This document shows, piece by piece, positions 42,037 to 54,109 of a DNA stretch of 64,000 nucleotides. A program made the translations under genes and the position numbers. Under the pieces are notes generated by a model. It had not been told where the DNA came from. It saw only the letters and a list, made by a program, of their open reading frames with translations, and searched no databases. Source of the DNA: Zasmidium citrigriseum (taxonomy: Eukaryota > Ascomycota > Dothideomycetes > Mycosphaerellales > Mycosphaerellaceae); assembly GCA_002786025.1 (NCBI GenBank), contig NHNW01000003.1, positions 930,001-994,000 on the forward strand, read 5' to 3'. Numbering within the stretch: position 1 is the stretch's first letter; each line of letters starts with the position of its first letter.

Positions 42037-43071
42037 TTACCAGCCTCGCTTGGCCAATTTGTTGCCCTCAGGCATCTTCTCGACATTAATGCCCACCATG
42101 GCCTCGCCCAGTCCAATGCTGACCTCTGCCAGCACCTTGGGGTCATTGTAGTGTGTGGTGGCCTGCACAATGGCCTTGGCCCTCTTCGCCGCATCTCCCG
42201 ACTTGAAGATGCCCGAACCGACGAAAACGCCATCACAGCCCATCTGCATCATCAACGCAGCGTCTGCGGGTGTTGCAATTCCTCCAGCCGCAAAGTTGAC
42301 CACAGGCAGTCTCTTCTGCCGTGCCGTCTCCTTCAAAAGCGCGTAGTCGCACTCCAGCTCCCTTGCCATCATCCTCAACTCATTGTCGCTCGCACTGCTT
42401 GCCTTTGCAATCTCCGCGTTCACGGTCTGCATGTGCCTCACAGCCTCCACAACATCTCCAGTACCAGCCTCACCCTTTGTCCGAATCATAGCCGCGCCCT
42501 CGCTGATTCTCCTAAGGGCCTCGCCCAAGTTCCTGCACCCACACACAAAAGGCGTGCTAAACCCGCTCTTATCCACGTGGTGCGTCGGGTCCGCAGGCGT
42601 CAAAACCTCGCTCTCATCAATGTAATCCACACCAATGGCCTGGAGAATCTGGCACTCGACGATATGTCCAATGCGGGCCTTTGCCATGACGGGGATGGTG
42701 ACGGTATTCATGATCTCGCGGATCATGGCCGGGTCAGACATGCGAGCAACACCGCCCTGAGCGCGGATGTCGGCGGGAACACGCTCGAGAGCCATGACGG
42801 CGCAGGCGCCTGCCTCTTCGGCGATGCGGGCTTGCTCGGCGTTCACGACGTCCATGATGACGCCGCCCTTGAGCATCTGGGCGAGACCGGCTTTGACGGC
42901 GAAGGTCGACTGGCCGGGCGTGGAGGTCGAGGCGGCGGTCGTGCTCTTGACAGTCGACGGGTCTGGGCCAGGAGTGCTGGCGTGGCCATTGATGGCTGTC
43001 TCCATCTTGGGGACTGTGTTGTTGTAGCGGAAAGCAGAGGGCGTGTGTTCGGTGGCGCCGTTGGAAGCCAT
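42037..43071 (-). CDS. pdx1: pyridoxal 5'-phosphate synthase subunit PDX1 (SNZ/PdxS)
   Basis: A single exon of 344 aa from the first ATG at 43071. With the PDX2 glutaminase it makes PLP from ribose 5-phosphate, glyceraldehyde 3-phosphate and ammonia. The (beta/alpha)8 barrel contains [20 protein letters not shown], the first catalytic Lys in VMAKARIGH (about residue 131), and the second in [13 protein letters not shown] (about 199). The phosphate-binding loops [14 protein letters not shown] and [11 protein letters not shown] follow. An N-terminal extension of about 55 residues (Ser/Thr/Pro-rich) is longer than in bacterial enzymes. The gene points towards ORC2. Confidence 0.96.
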   Translation of the reverse strand: MASNGATEHTPSAFRYNNTVPKMETAINGHASTPGPDPSTVKSTTAASTSTPGQSTFAVKAGLAQMLKGGVIMDVVNAEQARIAEEAGACAVMALERVPADIRAQGGVARMSDPAMIREIMNTVTIPVMAKARIGHIVECQILQAIGVDYIDESEVLTPADPTHHVDKSGFSTPFVCGCRNLGEALRRISEGAAMIRTKGEAGTGDVVEAVRHMQTVNAEIAKASSASDNELRMMARELECDYALLKETARQKRLPVVNFAAGGIATPADAALMMQMGCDGVFVGSGIFKSGDAAKRAKAIVQATTHYNDPKVLAEVSIGLGEAMVGINVEKMPEGNKLAKRGW

Positions 43072-43581
43072 TGGCAGGTTATAGGACGTGGAGTGAGTCA
43101 ATGGATGTTTCTTGGGACAATGACAGGCTCGCTGTTCGTGGACTGGATTGGGAATAAGGATCCAGGGCGTAGGGCGCGATTGTGAGTGAGCAACGGGCGA
43201 AATCGGCTTTGAGAAAAAAAGTCATCGAAGTGTAGCAGTCATGCACGTACCCCGCCAAGCGCACGGGCCACGGCGCGGGGTCCAGATCTCTCGGTGATCG
43301 ATCTCGCTACTGCAGCCTGTACTTACACGAGAGTGGAACAACAGCCCGCCCTTCTTCCTCCTTTCTTTCTTCTCATCATCAGCGAAGATCCTCTCCACCA
43401 TCGATCAATCGCAACCATACGCATGCCTGTTCGATGGCACTCTCAAGAGCCAGGCATTACGAGGACGTGTCTGAAAGCGATCAAGAAGCATCGTGAGCGA
43501 CAGCGGTGTTTGGAAGACCCCTCGATACAACCGACTTCAACATCTACTCTCCTTCTTCCAGTCAGGCTGGCAGACGTATAC
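43072..43581. other. intergenic between PDX1 and the SnoaL-like gene
   Basis: Contains the promoter of PDX1. No gene is supported. Confidence 0.35.
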
Positions 43582-43670
43582 AGCAATCCCCGCATTTGAT
43601 GCCAAGCGTTAAGAGTGCAACCCTTCAAGGGCCTGGTCTTCTGTCCTTGTCTGGAGAGAGCGAACCTTCT
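43582..43670 (+). repeat. diverged copy of the introner-like repeat
   Basis: The order AGCAATCCCC, TTAAGAGTGCAAC, GTCTGGAGAGAGCGAACCTTCT matches the same blocks of the 27.5-kb and 51-kb copies, with more changes. It lies just past the 3' end of the SnoaL-like gene. Confidence 0.5.
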
Positions 43671-43719
43671 GATTCGACCAGGGACATCTTCCACTTTGAC
43701 CGGATCACCGAGGGGTCAA

Positions 43720-44209
43720 TCATTGAGGCTTGCGTCCTGCAGCCGCGCCTAGTCGTGGCAGGAACTCAGCAAGATACGCCGAATCCATCACCTCCTCAAT
43801 CTTTCTCAGCTTGCTCCCGTCATCTGTAAAGGACAAGATGAACATGGACTCCATCTCGAACGAACCCGCCGCAGTGTTTGCTGTGTTGGTGAAATGGACG
43901 AGTGACTTGTGGGCTTCGCCGTCATGGAAGATCTGATGAATCTTGAACTGTACCTCGTCAGTACCAATGCGGCATAGCATGCGATGGTGGACGCTTCGGT
44001 ACCTTATTATCATGCCACACTGGCCTGTGGGCGTCGTAAAAGTCTCGAAACTCCTTGTTGTCCTTGGGCGGTCCTCCGAAAGATGCTGGCAAGATCTGAT
44101 GGAGGCAGTCAGGCGTTCGGAGTTGGACGTTGGCATCTGTGTCCCAGGACTCCTCGCTGGAGAGGAAGGCCTGGAGAGTCTTCTTTTGCGTTTCCAATGA
44201 GGATGCCAT
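43720..44209 (-). CDS. SnoaL/NTF2-like protein
   Basis: Exons 44209-44003 and 43947-43720 around a 55-nt phase-0 intron (GTACCG…GTACAG) give 144 aa. The protein has the small cone-shaped NTF2-like layout: helix (SLETQKKTLQAFL), a Trp/Asp-rich loop (ESWDTDANVQLRTPDCLHQILP), then strands HKSLVHFTNTANT and MESMFILSFTDDGSKLRKIEEVMDS. Fungal members are small cyclase-like or unknown proteins. No substrate can be inferred. Confidence 0.7.
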
Positions 44210-44740
44210 TGTGAGGTAAGATTTTGAGACTGATGAGAGCTGGAGAAGGAGAAGAAAGTGATTCACTTACTTATACACTCAGATCCGCACAGTCTAGGAA
44301 CGCGCGCGCAAAACCCCATTCCAATGTTTTTGCATTCACGACGACGTTGATATACACTTGCAACCTCCAAGGGCTCTATTCAGCCAGTGGTGGAGCGCCA
44401 CACCAGAAGAAGTCTCCGACCAGCTCGATAGGGCAATCTCGCCCGACTGCAAGGCAGCAAAATAGACGATCAGATACCTTTGCGCAGTACTGAGTCTCAC
44501 AGAAAGAATGAATGGAAGTCACCTCGCTGATGTTATATTATGCAGGACTCTTGGCATTCACATTATCGAATGTGGGGTCCCTCATTGATAATAGCGTTCG
44601 ATATAGCGCGAAGCCGCAAACGCACGCTATTCCGAACTTTACAGCTCTTTCTTAAGTCCGACCCAGCCTCACATTTCAGAAGGAAGAAAGCCGTGTCGTC
44701 ACTCTTCACAACCCTCCGCAACGACGACAACAACACTGCA
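44210..44740. other. divergent promoter region
   Basis: Shared upstream region of the SnoaL-like gene (minus) and the transcription-factor-like gene (plus). ORFs here lack motifs. Confidence 0.35.
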
Positions 44741-46302
44741 ATGTCTGCCAATTTCTTGTTTATCGATAGTACAGAACACAATGAGGCCACGAGACGACGA
44801 GCAAGATCCCATGTCATGCTTGGGAAGAATACCGGGAGGAAGATCAAAAGACGGTCAAAACTAGCCATCCCTATCGCTACAACGCCATGTACCGATCAGC
44901 ACCACTGCTCGTTTGAAGCACGGGATCAATGTGGTGGCCCACGTGCAGAGATAGAGAGGAATCATGGTCATGCATTGCATAGCCTTGCCCTCCCGGTTGA
45001 GGTCACTGCCGATGCTGCATATGCCATCAATCACTGTACGGCAATCTCACGTCCTGGAGACCAGTGGAAAATACTGACTCGCTTCTCTTTAGACTTCAAC
45101 TCCACCGCCGAGAGAATGTATCCAGTGCATCTAGGGATCACGATCGAAGGATCAAAGCTCATGTGGTTGCAGGTATTGTTTGTGGACAAGACATGTATGT
45201 TGACCTTGACAGATGCGTTACAAATGATGGCCAAAGGGCTAATGATGGAGCAGCATACTACTGCAATCTCGCTATGATGCAAGCCTGCAACGAAGTCTAC
45301 GACAGCAATGATGGCAGCTCCCCTAAGGCCCTCTTCTACATCGATCGGAGCTATCCCTACGTGCAAAAGGTTCTGCAAAGCCGTGACGCTCTTTCCGATA
45401 CCAGCATAGGAATCGTTCTATCACTGGTGTGCCAGGAGATGATCAGAAACTCTATCGAAGAGCTGCGCATCCATTTCGAAGGCCTTGTGCGGATGGTCGA
45501 AATGAGAGGAGGCATAAATGGCCTTGAACGCAATCAGGCCTTGATGCTGAAAATTTGCAAGTAAGTTGACCTACTTCTGCTTTGTAGCTTTGCTGATTTC
45601 ACTGCCGTGGATGTCTACAGAATCGATATTGTCTGCGCTCTCCAAAGAGGGAACAGTCCAAGATTTTATCACGACAGATTCCCAAATCTTCAATCGCCCA
45701 CCCGCTTCAAAAGGCCAAGTCAATGCTTACAAAGAGCGCTCGATACACTCGACTACGACCAAACACTACGAGACGTGTGGATAGATGCGTTAGCATTCAG
45801 CTCGACATTCGGAGAGCCATCGAAGTCAACTTTGAGCCTCCTGGCTTTCGAAGAAGTCGTGATCTCGCTTTGTCACAGGCTCCTGGCTTTTCGGACCTTA
45901 GCTGAAGCAGCGATATCGCAGGATGACAACAGCTTGATGCACCTGGGACTTCTTCTCTTCACCATGACGACGTTCCTACAATACCATGGCCGCCAGATCG
46001 TGGAATTCCCGATCCTCGATCTATGCATCAATAACGTGCTAAAGAACACAGCCAGCAATGAGGATCCCGAACTTATGCTCTGGGTGTCGGTAATGGGAGG
46101 GCTTTGGATGAGAGATGGACCGGAGCGAATATGCCTCGCAGCAAGATTGAAAGAAGCAGCTGCGTGTCTTGGGATCGAGTCTTGGGAGCATTCACATCGA
46201 CACGTGGTCAGCTTTCCGTGGATTTCTGCGATTCACGACAAGCCAGCAGAGAGATTTTGGGAGACGACATTTCGATTCGAAATTACTGAGCAGTTGGTCT
46301 GA
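44741..46302 (+). CDS. fungal transcription-factor-like protein without a zinc cluster
   Basis: The ATG at 44741 starts FLFIDSTEHNEATRRRARSHVMLGKN, the usual opening of a fungal family with a C-terminal transcription-factor domain (DUF3468-like). No CX2CX6C zinc cluster is present. The last intron is clear at 45561-45620 (GTAAGT…CTACAG). The first is uncertain because the frame must change between about 45163 and 45236. The choice 45163-45212 restores frame and gives 483 aa, but donors at 45178 also fit. The middle carries SSPKALFYIDRSYPYVQKVL and IGIVLSLVCQEMIRNS; the C terminus is helical. Known members are regulators or regulator-derived proteins; the target is unknown. Confidence 0.7.
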
Positions 46303-46358
46303 GTGAACGAGATGCATTGAAAGACACAAAGCGATTACCAGTGGTACTAAATCCAAGC

Positions 46359-47509
46359 TCAAAGCACTCGACCGACATCAAACCCCGTCACCTTTTCGCA
46401 ATGTCCCCATAACTTCTCCGCCTCGCTACTCAAAACCGCCAACGGATTCGCATTCCCACTGACCTGGCAATCTACAAGGTACGCTCCCCAGTTCTCCTTC
46501 CCATCCTTGCCCTCTCCGACACCCACAGCCAATCTCGGGTCCAGTGCTGCAACCAAACCGGTCGAAGCCCCAGCTCCTAGAGTCTTCACCTGGAATCTCC
46601 CTCCCTTGTTCATCTCAGTGATGGCAGACATAGTAGTCTCGCTAAAATTCCTCCCGAGCTCAGTATAGATGACCCCCGGATGAACAGCGGTACTGAAGAT
46701 CCCATGTTTCTCAAACAAGCGTTTGTTGAGTCCGATGCCGAAGAGGACGTTACCGACTTTGCTTCTATGGTAGGCATCGACGGGGATGTAACTTTTGTCT
46801 TCGACACCGGTATACCCAAAACCTTTGATATACTCGTAGTCTGGCTGCTCGGCTTTTGGCAGGTCTTTGTTCTTCTTCTCGAAGTTAATGTCGCTCCAAC
46901 GGATGCTTGAGACTTCCGGTGATTGGGAGCTGACGTTGACAATGCGAGTTGCTCCGCGTGGGTTGTTCTTCGATGCGGCGATGAGCTTGGGAAGGATGGA
47001 GCATGTTAGGAGCCAGTGGCCGATGACGTTGGTGCCGAAGTGCATCTCGATGCCGTCTTCATTAAGTGTGCGTTGTTCGATACCCATGACTCCTGCGCTA
47101 TTGATGATGATGTCGATGGTTGGGACGTCGGTCCAGGAGAGGACTTCTTCAGCGGCCTTGCGGACGGACTTTTGGCTTGAGAGATCGACTTGGAGGGTTC
47201 GATATGTGACATTGGGGAAGTCAAGGCTCAGGACATCGATACATTCCTGGAGTTTGTCAAGACTACGTCCGGTGATGATCAAGGTCTTTGGGGACCGCGA
47301 GGCCTGTGAGAGCGTTAGCATAGTCGTATGGTGGTGCGAGATGTTTCGTTTGGGGAACATACCAGAGCATGTGAGGCAGCAAATCCAAGACCACTTTTGT
47401 TGACTCCAGTAACCATGATGGTCTTGCCAACGACGACATCTTTGAATGTGTTGGCCACTTCTTGAGCCTCAGTGTCGGCGTTGAAGTTAGGATGAGTTGT
47501 AGATGCCAT
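46359..47509 (-). CDS. short-chain dehydrogenase/reductase
   Basis: Exons 47509-47363 and 47303-46359 around a 59-nt intron give 363 aa. The Rossmann nucleotide motif is TGVNKSGLG, followed by the NSAG motif and the catalytic YHRSK (YxxxK). The insert before the Tyr (about 25 residues, YEYIKGFGYTGVEDKSYIPVD) is typical of the retinol-dehydrogenase/WWOX-like fungal group. The C terminus has AVHPGVIYTELGR. It uses NAD(P)H; the substrate is unknown. Confidence 0.85.
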
Positions 47510-49806
47510 TGCGACTCGTTGGATGGCTTGGAATCTGGAGGCTGTTGTTCGTCTGTTGTGTGTCTTCTGATGCACTACACAGTGCTCCAACGACTAGAAT
47601 ATATAATCGTCAATGGTACCCAGTGAGGTCATTTCTTGAAGGATCGAAGTGATCCAATGGGAGACTTGTTTCCTATTTAGGGTTGGATTTCAAGGCTGTC
47701 GGCCAATGAGAGATCTGCTACCGGATTTGTCGAAGTTGAAAGCTTTCGTGAAGGCATGACGCCGGACTTAATCTTCAAACTCCCAGAGAAGCATGGTATC
47801 ATGTTTCGTGATCATGAGTGATGGAGCTCGACGTTCTGCATCTACCCCGGGCGTGACAAGTAAGTCCGGGGGAGGATGCCATCGATCGTCCAGCCTACTC
47901 TTGTGCGACTAAGCTTTGCTATGGCCACACCGATGTGCCTGGTGGATCGATATTGCGGACTTAGGCAACAAGGCGAAGAATTGATGATACTCTGTCCATC
48001 TTCACCTTCATGAAAAGGCCATCGTTTCTTGGCTTTGCGAAGGTTTCTTGTGTTGTCGCCGGGGAAACATAACACAATCGGCTCTCCCGGCCAGATTACG
48101 CCTCTTTTTCATACATAATTTTCCAACTGAGCGACCTGTATCGTTTCGACTGCGCGCGTATGGATTGAAATGACATCTCTAATGTTGAGATCCCAGGCCG
48201 TGGAGCTGGCGTGGCCGACACGGAATGATATCAACAACTAGCCAAGCCGAAGCAACTTTCAGTTGTTGATTTGCGAACAGCCACCTGGAAGAGCAACCTT
48301 GAAGGCTTGTTTTTTCGCGCATTCCGCGTCATGCAGAAGGCCATCTTGTCATTCTTTGCTGATGCACGATATCCTGCCTCGACACCGCCGCATTTCTTGA
48401 GACTCAGGGATCTGTCGAGCCGTGCTATGATCTCGACAATGCGGTCGACCGCACAGAATCCTGGAGTCTAGAGGCTTGGACGTGCCGGACGGAACTCATC
48501 TGAAGATCAAAGATGTTGGTCGTTGGTCATTGTCGGAATTGCCAGCTTGCGGTATACACTCTTCTCAACCCGAGTCCGGTACGATCAAGCTTGACTCTGG
48601 CGAGAGGTCGCGTCTCTTTGGCTCACTATTCCCCTTTCGATCCTGTTCTGGGCGCCTCGCTGTCTTTACTCTATTGCGAAGTCGTCGCAAGAGTCGTTTT
48701 CGGGGAAAGCAAGCGACTGAACCGTCTCCGATGGGCAGTAGTGAGGTACGCGCGTCCTCAGGGACCGACTGAGCGAGCATCGCTGTGCCGCCCACGGTTC
48801 AGCTGGGAGCTTCGAACGAGGCGTGTTGCCAGTCGTCAAGAGTTTGGTGTTAAGATTCAGAAGTCTCAGCGACCTTCTTCGTTTCCACCGATGGTGTGTG
48901 GAGATTCAAGCGGCAGGTGCGATTCGTCAAGGGAAGCCGCGTCATGCTACGGTTACATGGAAGGCATGGGCGGTCCAGACGTGGGAACGGCAATTCGGCA
49001 TACTTAGTAGGACAATGCTATTGATGAAGTTTGTAGCAGCCACGTGCTAGTCGTCAGGCCTCCCACTAGGATCTTTGACGGCGCGATAAGTTCCCCCTGG
49101 ATCCATCAAATTTGCACGATCCCAAAACAAGCTTTTCTCGAGATTTAGCTCGAAGATCCTCCATCGCTTTCACATGCAATTGTGAGCGTTCCCGCTTTCG
49201 CCGCCATTTCATGAGGCAGGGCATTTCTGAATACATCTCCATGCAGCCTTTCGTACACGATAAACGGGCTCCAACTCCGCCTCCTACCTTCATTGCTCGA
49301 AAATAGACTTTGCCAGGTTCCTGGATCCGCTCGAGACTAGCGCCTTCAGGCTGCAGCTAGGCTCTAGTCAAAGAGGAAGGAGTCACGGACTGGCCTCCGG
49401 AAAGCTTGCTTGCTGTTCCGTTTCACCCGGTTCTTGTGGCACAGCGACATCCCGAGGAGCGTCAACTCATCAGCTAGCCTACCATTCGAAGAAGCGTTTC
49501 TTCAGCCAGCCTGCGAAGTGCTAAGATCAAGCCACAGCCCAGCCAGACCTTCGAAAGACTGCGTTCACTGACATGCCTTCCCTTTTAGGTCGCTATATTT
49601 CGGATTGGTTTCGATCTTGTCCTGTCCAGGCACATTCTCGCTTCTTCACCTTGATCGTGTCAACGTACTGTACGCTTGGGACATGGCAGAAGAATGTAGG
49701 GCCAAAACCTCGGGCGGTACCTGCGTTGAACGTATATCATGGAAGACCTCCTGCATGAAGAGAGAAGAGCCAAGAACATACACTCGCTTGATCACCTAGC
49801 AGCAAA
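47510..49806. other. 2.3-kb gene-poor stretch
   Basis: Only short ORFs without motifs occur on either strand (for example 48513-49007 plus). Composition is ordinary with no RIP-like bias. I see no repeat in it and cannot support a gene. Confidence 0.4.
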
Positions 49807-51094
49807 ATGCGCAACACTTTTCTCCTTGCCTGCGTTGCCGGCATCGCCCATTATGCAGCTGCTGTTACCACGACCTCTTCATGTCTGAAGGGGAGAGAAA
49901 CGCTGCTTGCCCCTCTTGCATCCAACTCAGCAGTCCTGCAATACTGCTCCTCCCACTATCCAGTCCCCCTTGTCACTTCAACGGTGACTGCTACGACGAC
50001 CACCACAACGACGCTTGGCTCGACGATCCTGACGACGACTACTCTGGTCGACTATACCACCAGCACATCGACCGATGTTGAGTATGTGCACCAATGCCTT
50101 CCAGTCATACCACAACGACATCAGTCTTGCGAAGCAGAGAGCTCCCAACATCACTTCAAGTTCTGATACTGACCTCTTCGGCTCTCCAGATATGCCACTA
50201 CGACCATTTCGTCAACCGTCACAACCGAAACAGTCTCCAGCTTCGCAACTGTGACCGTCAACCAGAAGCGTGATGCTTTCCTTCCTCATCCTCCGCGAGC
50301 AACTCCACCAGCCATCTCCAACCTGCTCGCACTCGTTGCTGCGGCCAAGGCGGAAGTCAGCCATATCTGCTCCTGCTTCGAGACGCCCCTCACAACCACG
50401 ACGACGGTCACTCAAACAAACACCGCGACGGCCATATCCAGCACGACGAATGTCATTCAGGCAACGTCGATCGTGACTGTGGTCCCAGTAGGTAAGTAGA
50501 ATATACCTTGGAGGAAGGCACCCTTCCGCAGCTTGAGCAGTCGAGTTCCTTCAATCCTCCCCACGAGCCCTGGCTAACTATGCATTGCAGTGACCACGAC
50601 TGAAACCTCCAGCACGACTGAGTTCGAAACCGCCACAACCACAGTATACACCACCAGCACCTCTACTCTCATGTACGTCCATCCCTTACACACATTTTCT
50701 CTCCCAACTAACAGACCGTAGCCCACCCTACTGCAGCGGAACGCCCAATGCATACGGCGGCGGCTGCTCCAGTGGCTGCTACTGCGACACTCGCAACCAG
50801 GGCGCCCCTATGGTGTGCAACAACGGCATCGCATGCACAGCAGCCTGTTCGACAGATGCGGATTGCCAGGTCGGATGGGCGTGCATCAATGACTCTTCAA
50901 CGACGCCTTGTGGCCATCCCGTGTGCGTGCCGTTCACGGGCTGCTCGTCGAGCTATTCGCCTTCGAAGCGTGGTTTGGAGTTTATGAGAGGTAGCCAAGA
51001 TTCGGCCTTTGTTAAGAAGAGCGAGAAGGTGGCGGAGAGGGATGATGCGGTCGTGGGTGTTGCTTTGATGAGGCCTGATGGGAGCTTGTCATGA
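49807..51094 (+). CDS. secreted Ser/Thr-rich protein with Cys-rich C-terminal domain
   Basis: Four exons, 49807-50081, 50190-50491, 50591-50672 and 50722-51094, give 343 aa. A signal peptide (MRNTFLLACVAGIAHYAAA) is followed by Thr/Ser/Val-rich stretches (TSTVTATTTTTTTLGST and ETSSTTEFETATTT), expected to be O-glycosylated. A Kex2-like KR occurs at NQKRDAF. The C-terminal domain has at least twelve Cys (PYCSGTP, CSSGCYCD, CNNGIACTAACSTDADC, CINDSSTTPCGHPVCVPFTGC). It is probably a cell-wall or extracellular-matrix protein; no family name is known to me. Each splice junction keeps the frame. Confidence 0.7.
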
Positions 51095-51370
51095 GAGCTT
51101 GTCGGGAGCGTGTACGTACTTATCCTCCTTCTTCCACTCGTCCTGAACAATTGGCCCTCTCCAAGCGTGCACCTATCTCCAAGCTCATGAGCAGCTTGCT
51201 AGACTACTTAGTCGTTACCTGCAACCTTGGGGATAGCTGCGCACATCTTCCAGTTTGAGCAGGACATCGCGGACACACAGAGGAGAAAACGGATACTGTG
51301 CATTCAAGTTGATGTCAGTCGAACGCATGCCACTCATCGTATAAGTGCTAGTAGGTCAAGCCTCTCAATG

Positions 51371-51905
51371 CCCTCGGTGTCCCGGTCAAAGTAGAAGATG
51401 CCTCTAGTAATCCCCAACTTTTCGAAAAGGGCTGAGAGTGTGAAAGGTCCTTTGATAGCTTAGAGTTGCGTGCTCTCGTGGAGAGAGCTAATCTTCCGGG
51501 TTAAAAGGAAGAATCAGGGTACCATCGGTGTTCCGGTCAAAGTGAAAGACGCCTCTAGCGATCTCTGATGGCCTAGAGACGCGTGCTCTCGTAGAGAGAG
51601 AGCTGATCTTCCAGCTTTAGCGATCCCCCAACTCTCTCGAGAAGGGTCAGAAGTGTAACAAGCCATCTCGTAGCTCAGAGTCGCGTGCTCTTGTCGAGAG
51701 AGCCAATCTTCCACTTCTCACTAAACCAAGAAGGGGTCCGAAGTAAGAACGGAGGAGCGGCTGAGAAGGAGATAGCTTTCAGTTTGAGCGATCCCCAAGT
51801 TTCTCGAGAAGGGCCAAGAGGCCAAAAAGCCCTCTGATAGCCTAGAGTCGCGCGCGCTCGTGGAGAGAGCTCTTCCAGTTCGAGCAGAAGTAGGAGGGTG
51901 TCGCA
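51371..51905 (+). repeat. cluster of introner-like repeat copies
   Basis: At least four units lie head-to-tail: about 51371-51520 (nearly full length), 51522-51614 (internal deletion), 51618-51720 and 51779-51905. Each contains GATCCCCAA or a variant, AGAGTGT or AGAAGTGTAAC, TAGAGTCGCGTGCTCTCGTGGAGAGAGC and ATCTTCCAG. The first matches the intron copy at 27540-27690 over its full length. The cluster fills most of the space between the secreted-protein gene and acireductone dioxygenase. Confidence 0.85.
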
Positions 51906-52236
51906 GGAATGATGATGGCAAGACCTGAGCCGGCTCTCGCTCCGTCAGCGCTCTCGCCACCGAAGCAATGTCCATCTCGAGGTATCTCCTCCAAATTAGT
52001 CGAGACCAAGGTCGCAGCAATGCCTCAAGGAGGTTTAACGAGCTGACAAAAGTTGGAGAAAGTATTCACTCACGAGTAAGCTTTCCGCTCTGACCAATCA
52101 CATGCCCCACGGTCACGTCATTCTCCAGGGTCCTGTCACAAGCGGGCGGGCCCAAAGTTTGTCGAAGCAGGAGCGATATATTACTTAGCAACTCACTCAG
52201 CTCCCTTTCTTCCACCAACAACCCAACACCACCAAA

Positions 52237-52878
52237 ATGAAAGCCTACTGGTTCGACAACCTTCCCGTAAGCCTTTCCTATCCCCATCTCACCCGCAAGC
52301 CCCTCATCTGACCCACCCAACAGGGCGATCAGCGTCTCGCGCATGACTCTGGCCGCGAGGTGTCTCCCTCATACCTCTCGAAACTTGGAATCCTCCACTA
52401 CCACTACCCCGACCTCGACAGCGTCAACGCCATAGCCGCCGAGCGCTCCTACAAAAACCGCGACGAGATCGAAATCTCCCCCTCCACCCTCCCCAACTAC
52501 GAAGAGAAGGTCAAGAACTTCTTCCACGAGCACCTGCACGAGGACGAAGAGATCCGATACATCCTTGAGGGAGGAGGCTATTTCGATGTGAGGAGCGAGG
52601 GCGATGATTGGGTGAGGATTCGGTTGGAGAAGGGCGATTTGATGATTATGCCTGCGGGGATTTATCATCGATTTACGACGGATGAGAAGAATGTGAGTTG
52701 ATGGATTTGTGAGGGTGAGGAGACGAGGATATGCTGACTTTGAGGACAGTACACCAAAGCGATGCGACTGTTCAAGGAGGACCCCAAGTGGACGCCATTG
52801 AACCGCGGCGAAGAGACCGATGCGAACCCATACCGCAAGGACTACCTGAAGCATCGCGAGACCTTGGCTACGGCGTAG
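52237..52878 (+). CDS. adi1: acireductone dioxygenase
   Basis: Exons 52237-52266, 52324-52692 and 52750-52878, all phase 0, give 175 aa. In the methionine salvage pathway it oxidises acireductone to 2-keto-4-methylthiobutyrate and formate with Fe(II). The metal ligands are visible in the cupin: [20 protein letters not shown] supplies the two His and the Glu, and AGIYHRFT supplies the third His. The N terminus [15 protein letters not shown] is highly conserved in fungi. A truncated copy without the first intron lies at 29164-29287. Confidence 0.95.
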
Positions 52879-53115
52879 AATGCCGAGGCCAAAGATGTTA
52901 CTGCTACAGAGGAGATACCAAAGATCTGGGGTCTGGTCGGCAATGCTGCGACTTGAAAATGATGATACACCGAGAAGCTGCAAAAGCGATTTGCTTTGAT
53001 TGATGATTAGTTATGAATACCTCCACAGACACCAAATGTCGATCCGTGCAAATGCTCAAAAGACGCTATGCTTGAACGCTCAAATGCGAAGAAAGTGATG
53101 AGTGGTGGTCACAAG

Positions 53116-54109
53116 CTATCCTACATGCGACCTGAGCCGCTCTTGGATCTTCTCGACGACCATTATCTCCTCGTCACTCAGCTCAACATGATGTGGAAGC
53201 TGAATCTTGTACGCTTGAATGTGGACGTCTTCAAGGCCGTCCACGAAATCGACACGGTTGCTGAACTCTCTGCGAAGCGTTCGGTCACTAGGTCACGAGT
53301 TAGCCACCACCCAGGCTGTGACGCAGTAAAATAAAAACTCACCTGTCTGTATCGGACGTCTTCTTTTGCGGCGCGGCGCCTTCTTCAGCAGCTTTCTCGT
53401 CTGCCAGTTCGGCATTCTTTGCTTCACGACGTTCCTCTCGTAGCATACGACCCACATTGTTCGGCGACCACCAGTACACTGGGTACTGTCTCAGAATGTT
53501 GTTGAAGATGAGCGCGACGCAGATCATGAGAACGCTGTCAATCAACACAATCGGAATGTAGCGCCATCCCATGGCAATGATGTGCATCTCCGTAGACGCA
53601 AGCACGGCAGTTGCGCCTCCGGGAGGATGGATAGTATTGGTCAAACTCATCACCCAAGAAGCCAGTGCACATCCGACAGCTCCAGATACCCATTGGATGT
53701 TGTCAAAGTTCGAGTTCAGCTGGAATAGCTTCGCAATGCCCACACCGCAGATGGCTGCCAGAGTATTACCGATGACCGAATTTCGTGGTTGTGCAAGAGG
53801 CGATCGGACGGTGTTGAAGTCGAGGACCGCAGATGCTCCCAGAGATGCGATCATCACGGGAGGGTGCCATTCTAGGATCCCAGGTGCGTAATTGCCAATG
53901 CCTCCCACCAGACACAGGCCTGCGACTGTTGCGAGGAAGGTAAATGGCCATTGTAGGATTGTATAGGGTTCTTTGTGCGGTACTGAGCGGTAGCCGAGCC
54001 AGTGCGAAACCGCTTTTGGGAGGATGTAGAGGCGGTTGTGCGGAATCCACGGGTTCAGGTATCGGTCGACGTCGAAATCGAGCAGCTGCTCGAGAATGCC
54101 TGGTTCCAT
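53116..54109 (-). CDS. HPP-family integral membrane protein
   Basis: Exons 54109-53343 and 53269-53116 around a 73-nt intron (GTGAGT…TTCGCAG) give 306 aa. The HPP signature is in SLTNTIHPPGGATAVLAST, within a bundle of four to five helices (FTFLATVAGLCLVGGIGN, PPVMIASLGASAVLDFN, GNTLAAICGVGIAKLF, WVMSLTN, PIVLIDSVLMICVALIFNNI). The cytosolic tail has an acidic and Lys-rich part and ends with a conserved fungal HPP C terminus (VELSDEEIMVVEKIQERLR), found only after adding the last exon. Bacterial and plant HPP proteins have been linked to nitrite transport; the fungal role is not established. Confidence 0.85.

Noticed and set aside
41980..43185. 401-codon plus-strand ORF
   Set aside because: Antisense shadow of PDX1, a highly conserved gene with skewed codon use.
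45163..45212. A frameshift in the transcription-factor-like gene
   Set aside because: An intron between about 45163 and 45236 explains the frame change without invoking a mutation, although the exact junction is unclear.
48513..49007. 164-codon plus-strand ORF in the gene-poor stretch
   Set aside because: No motif, no splice context, overlapped by other open frames.
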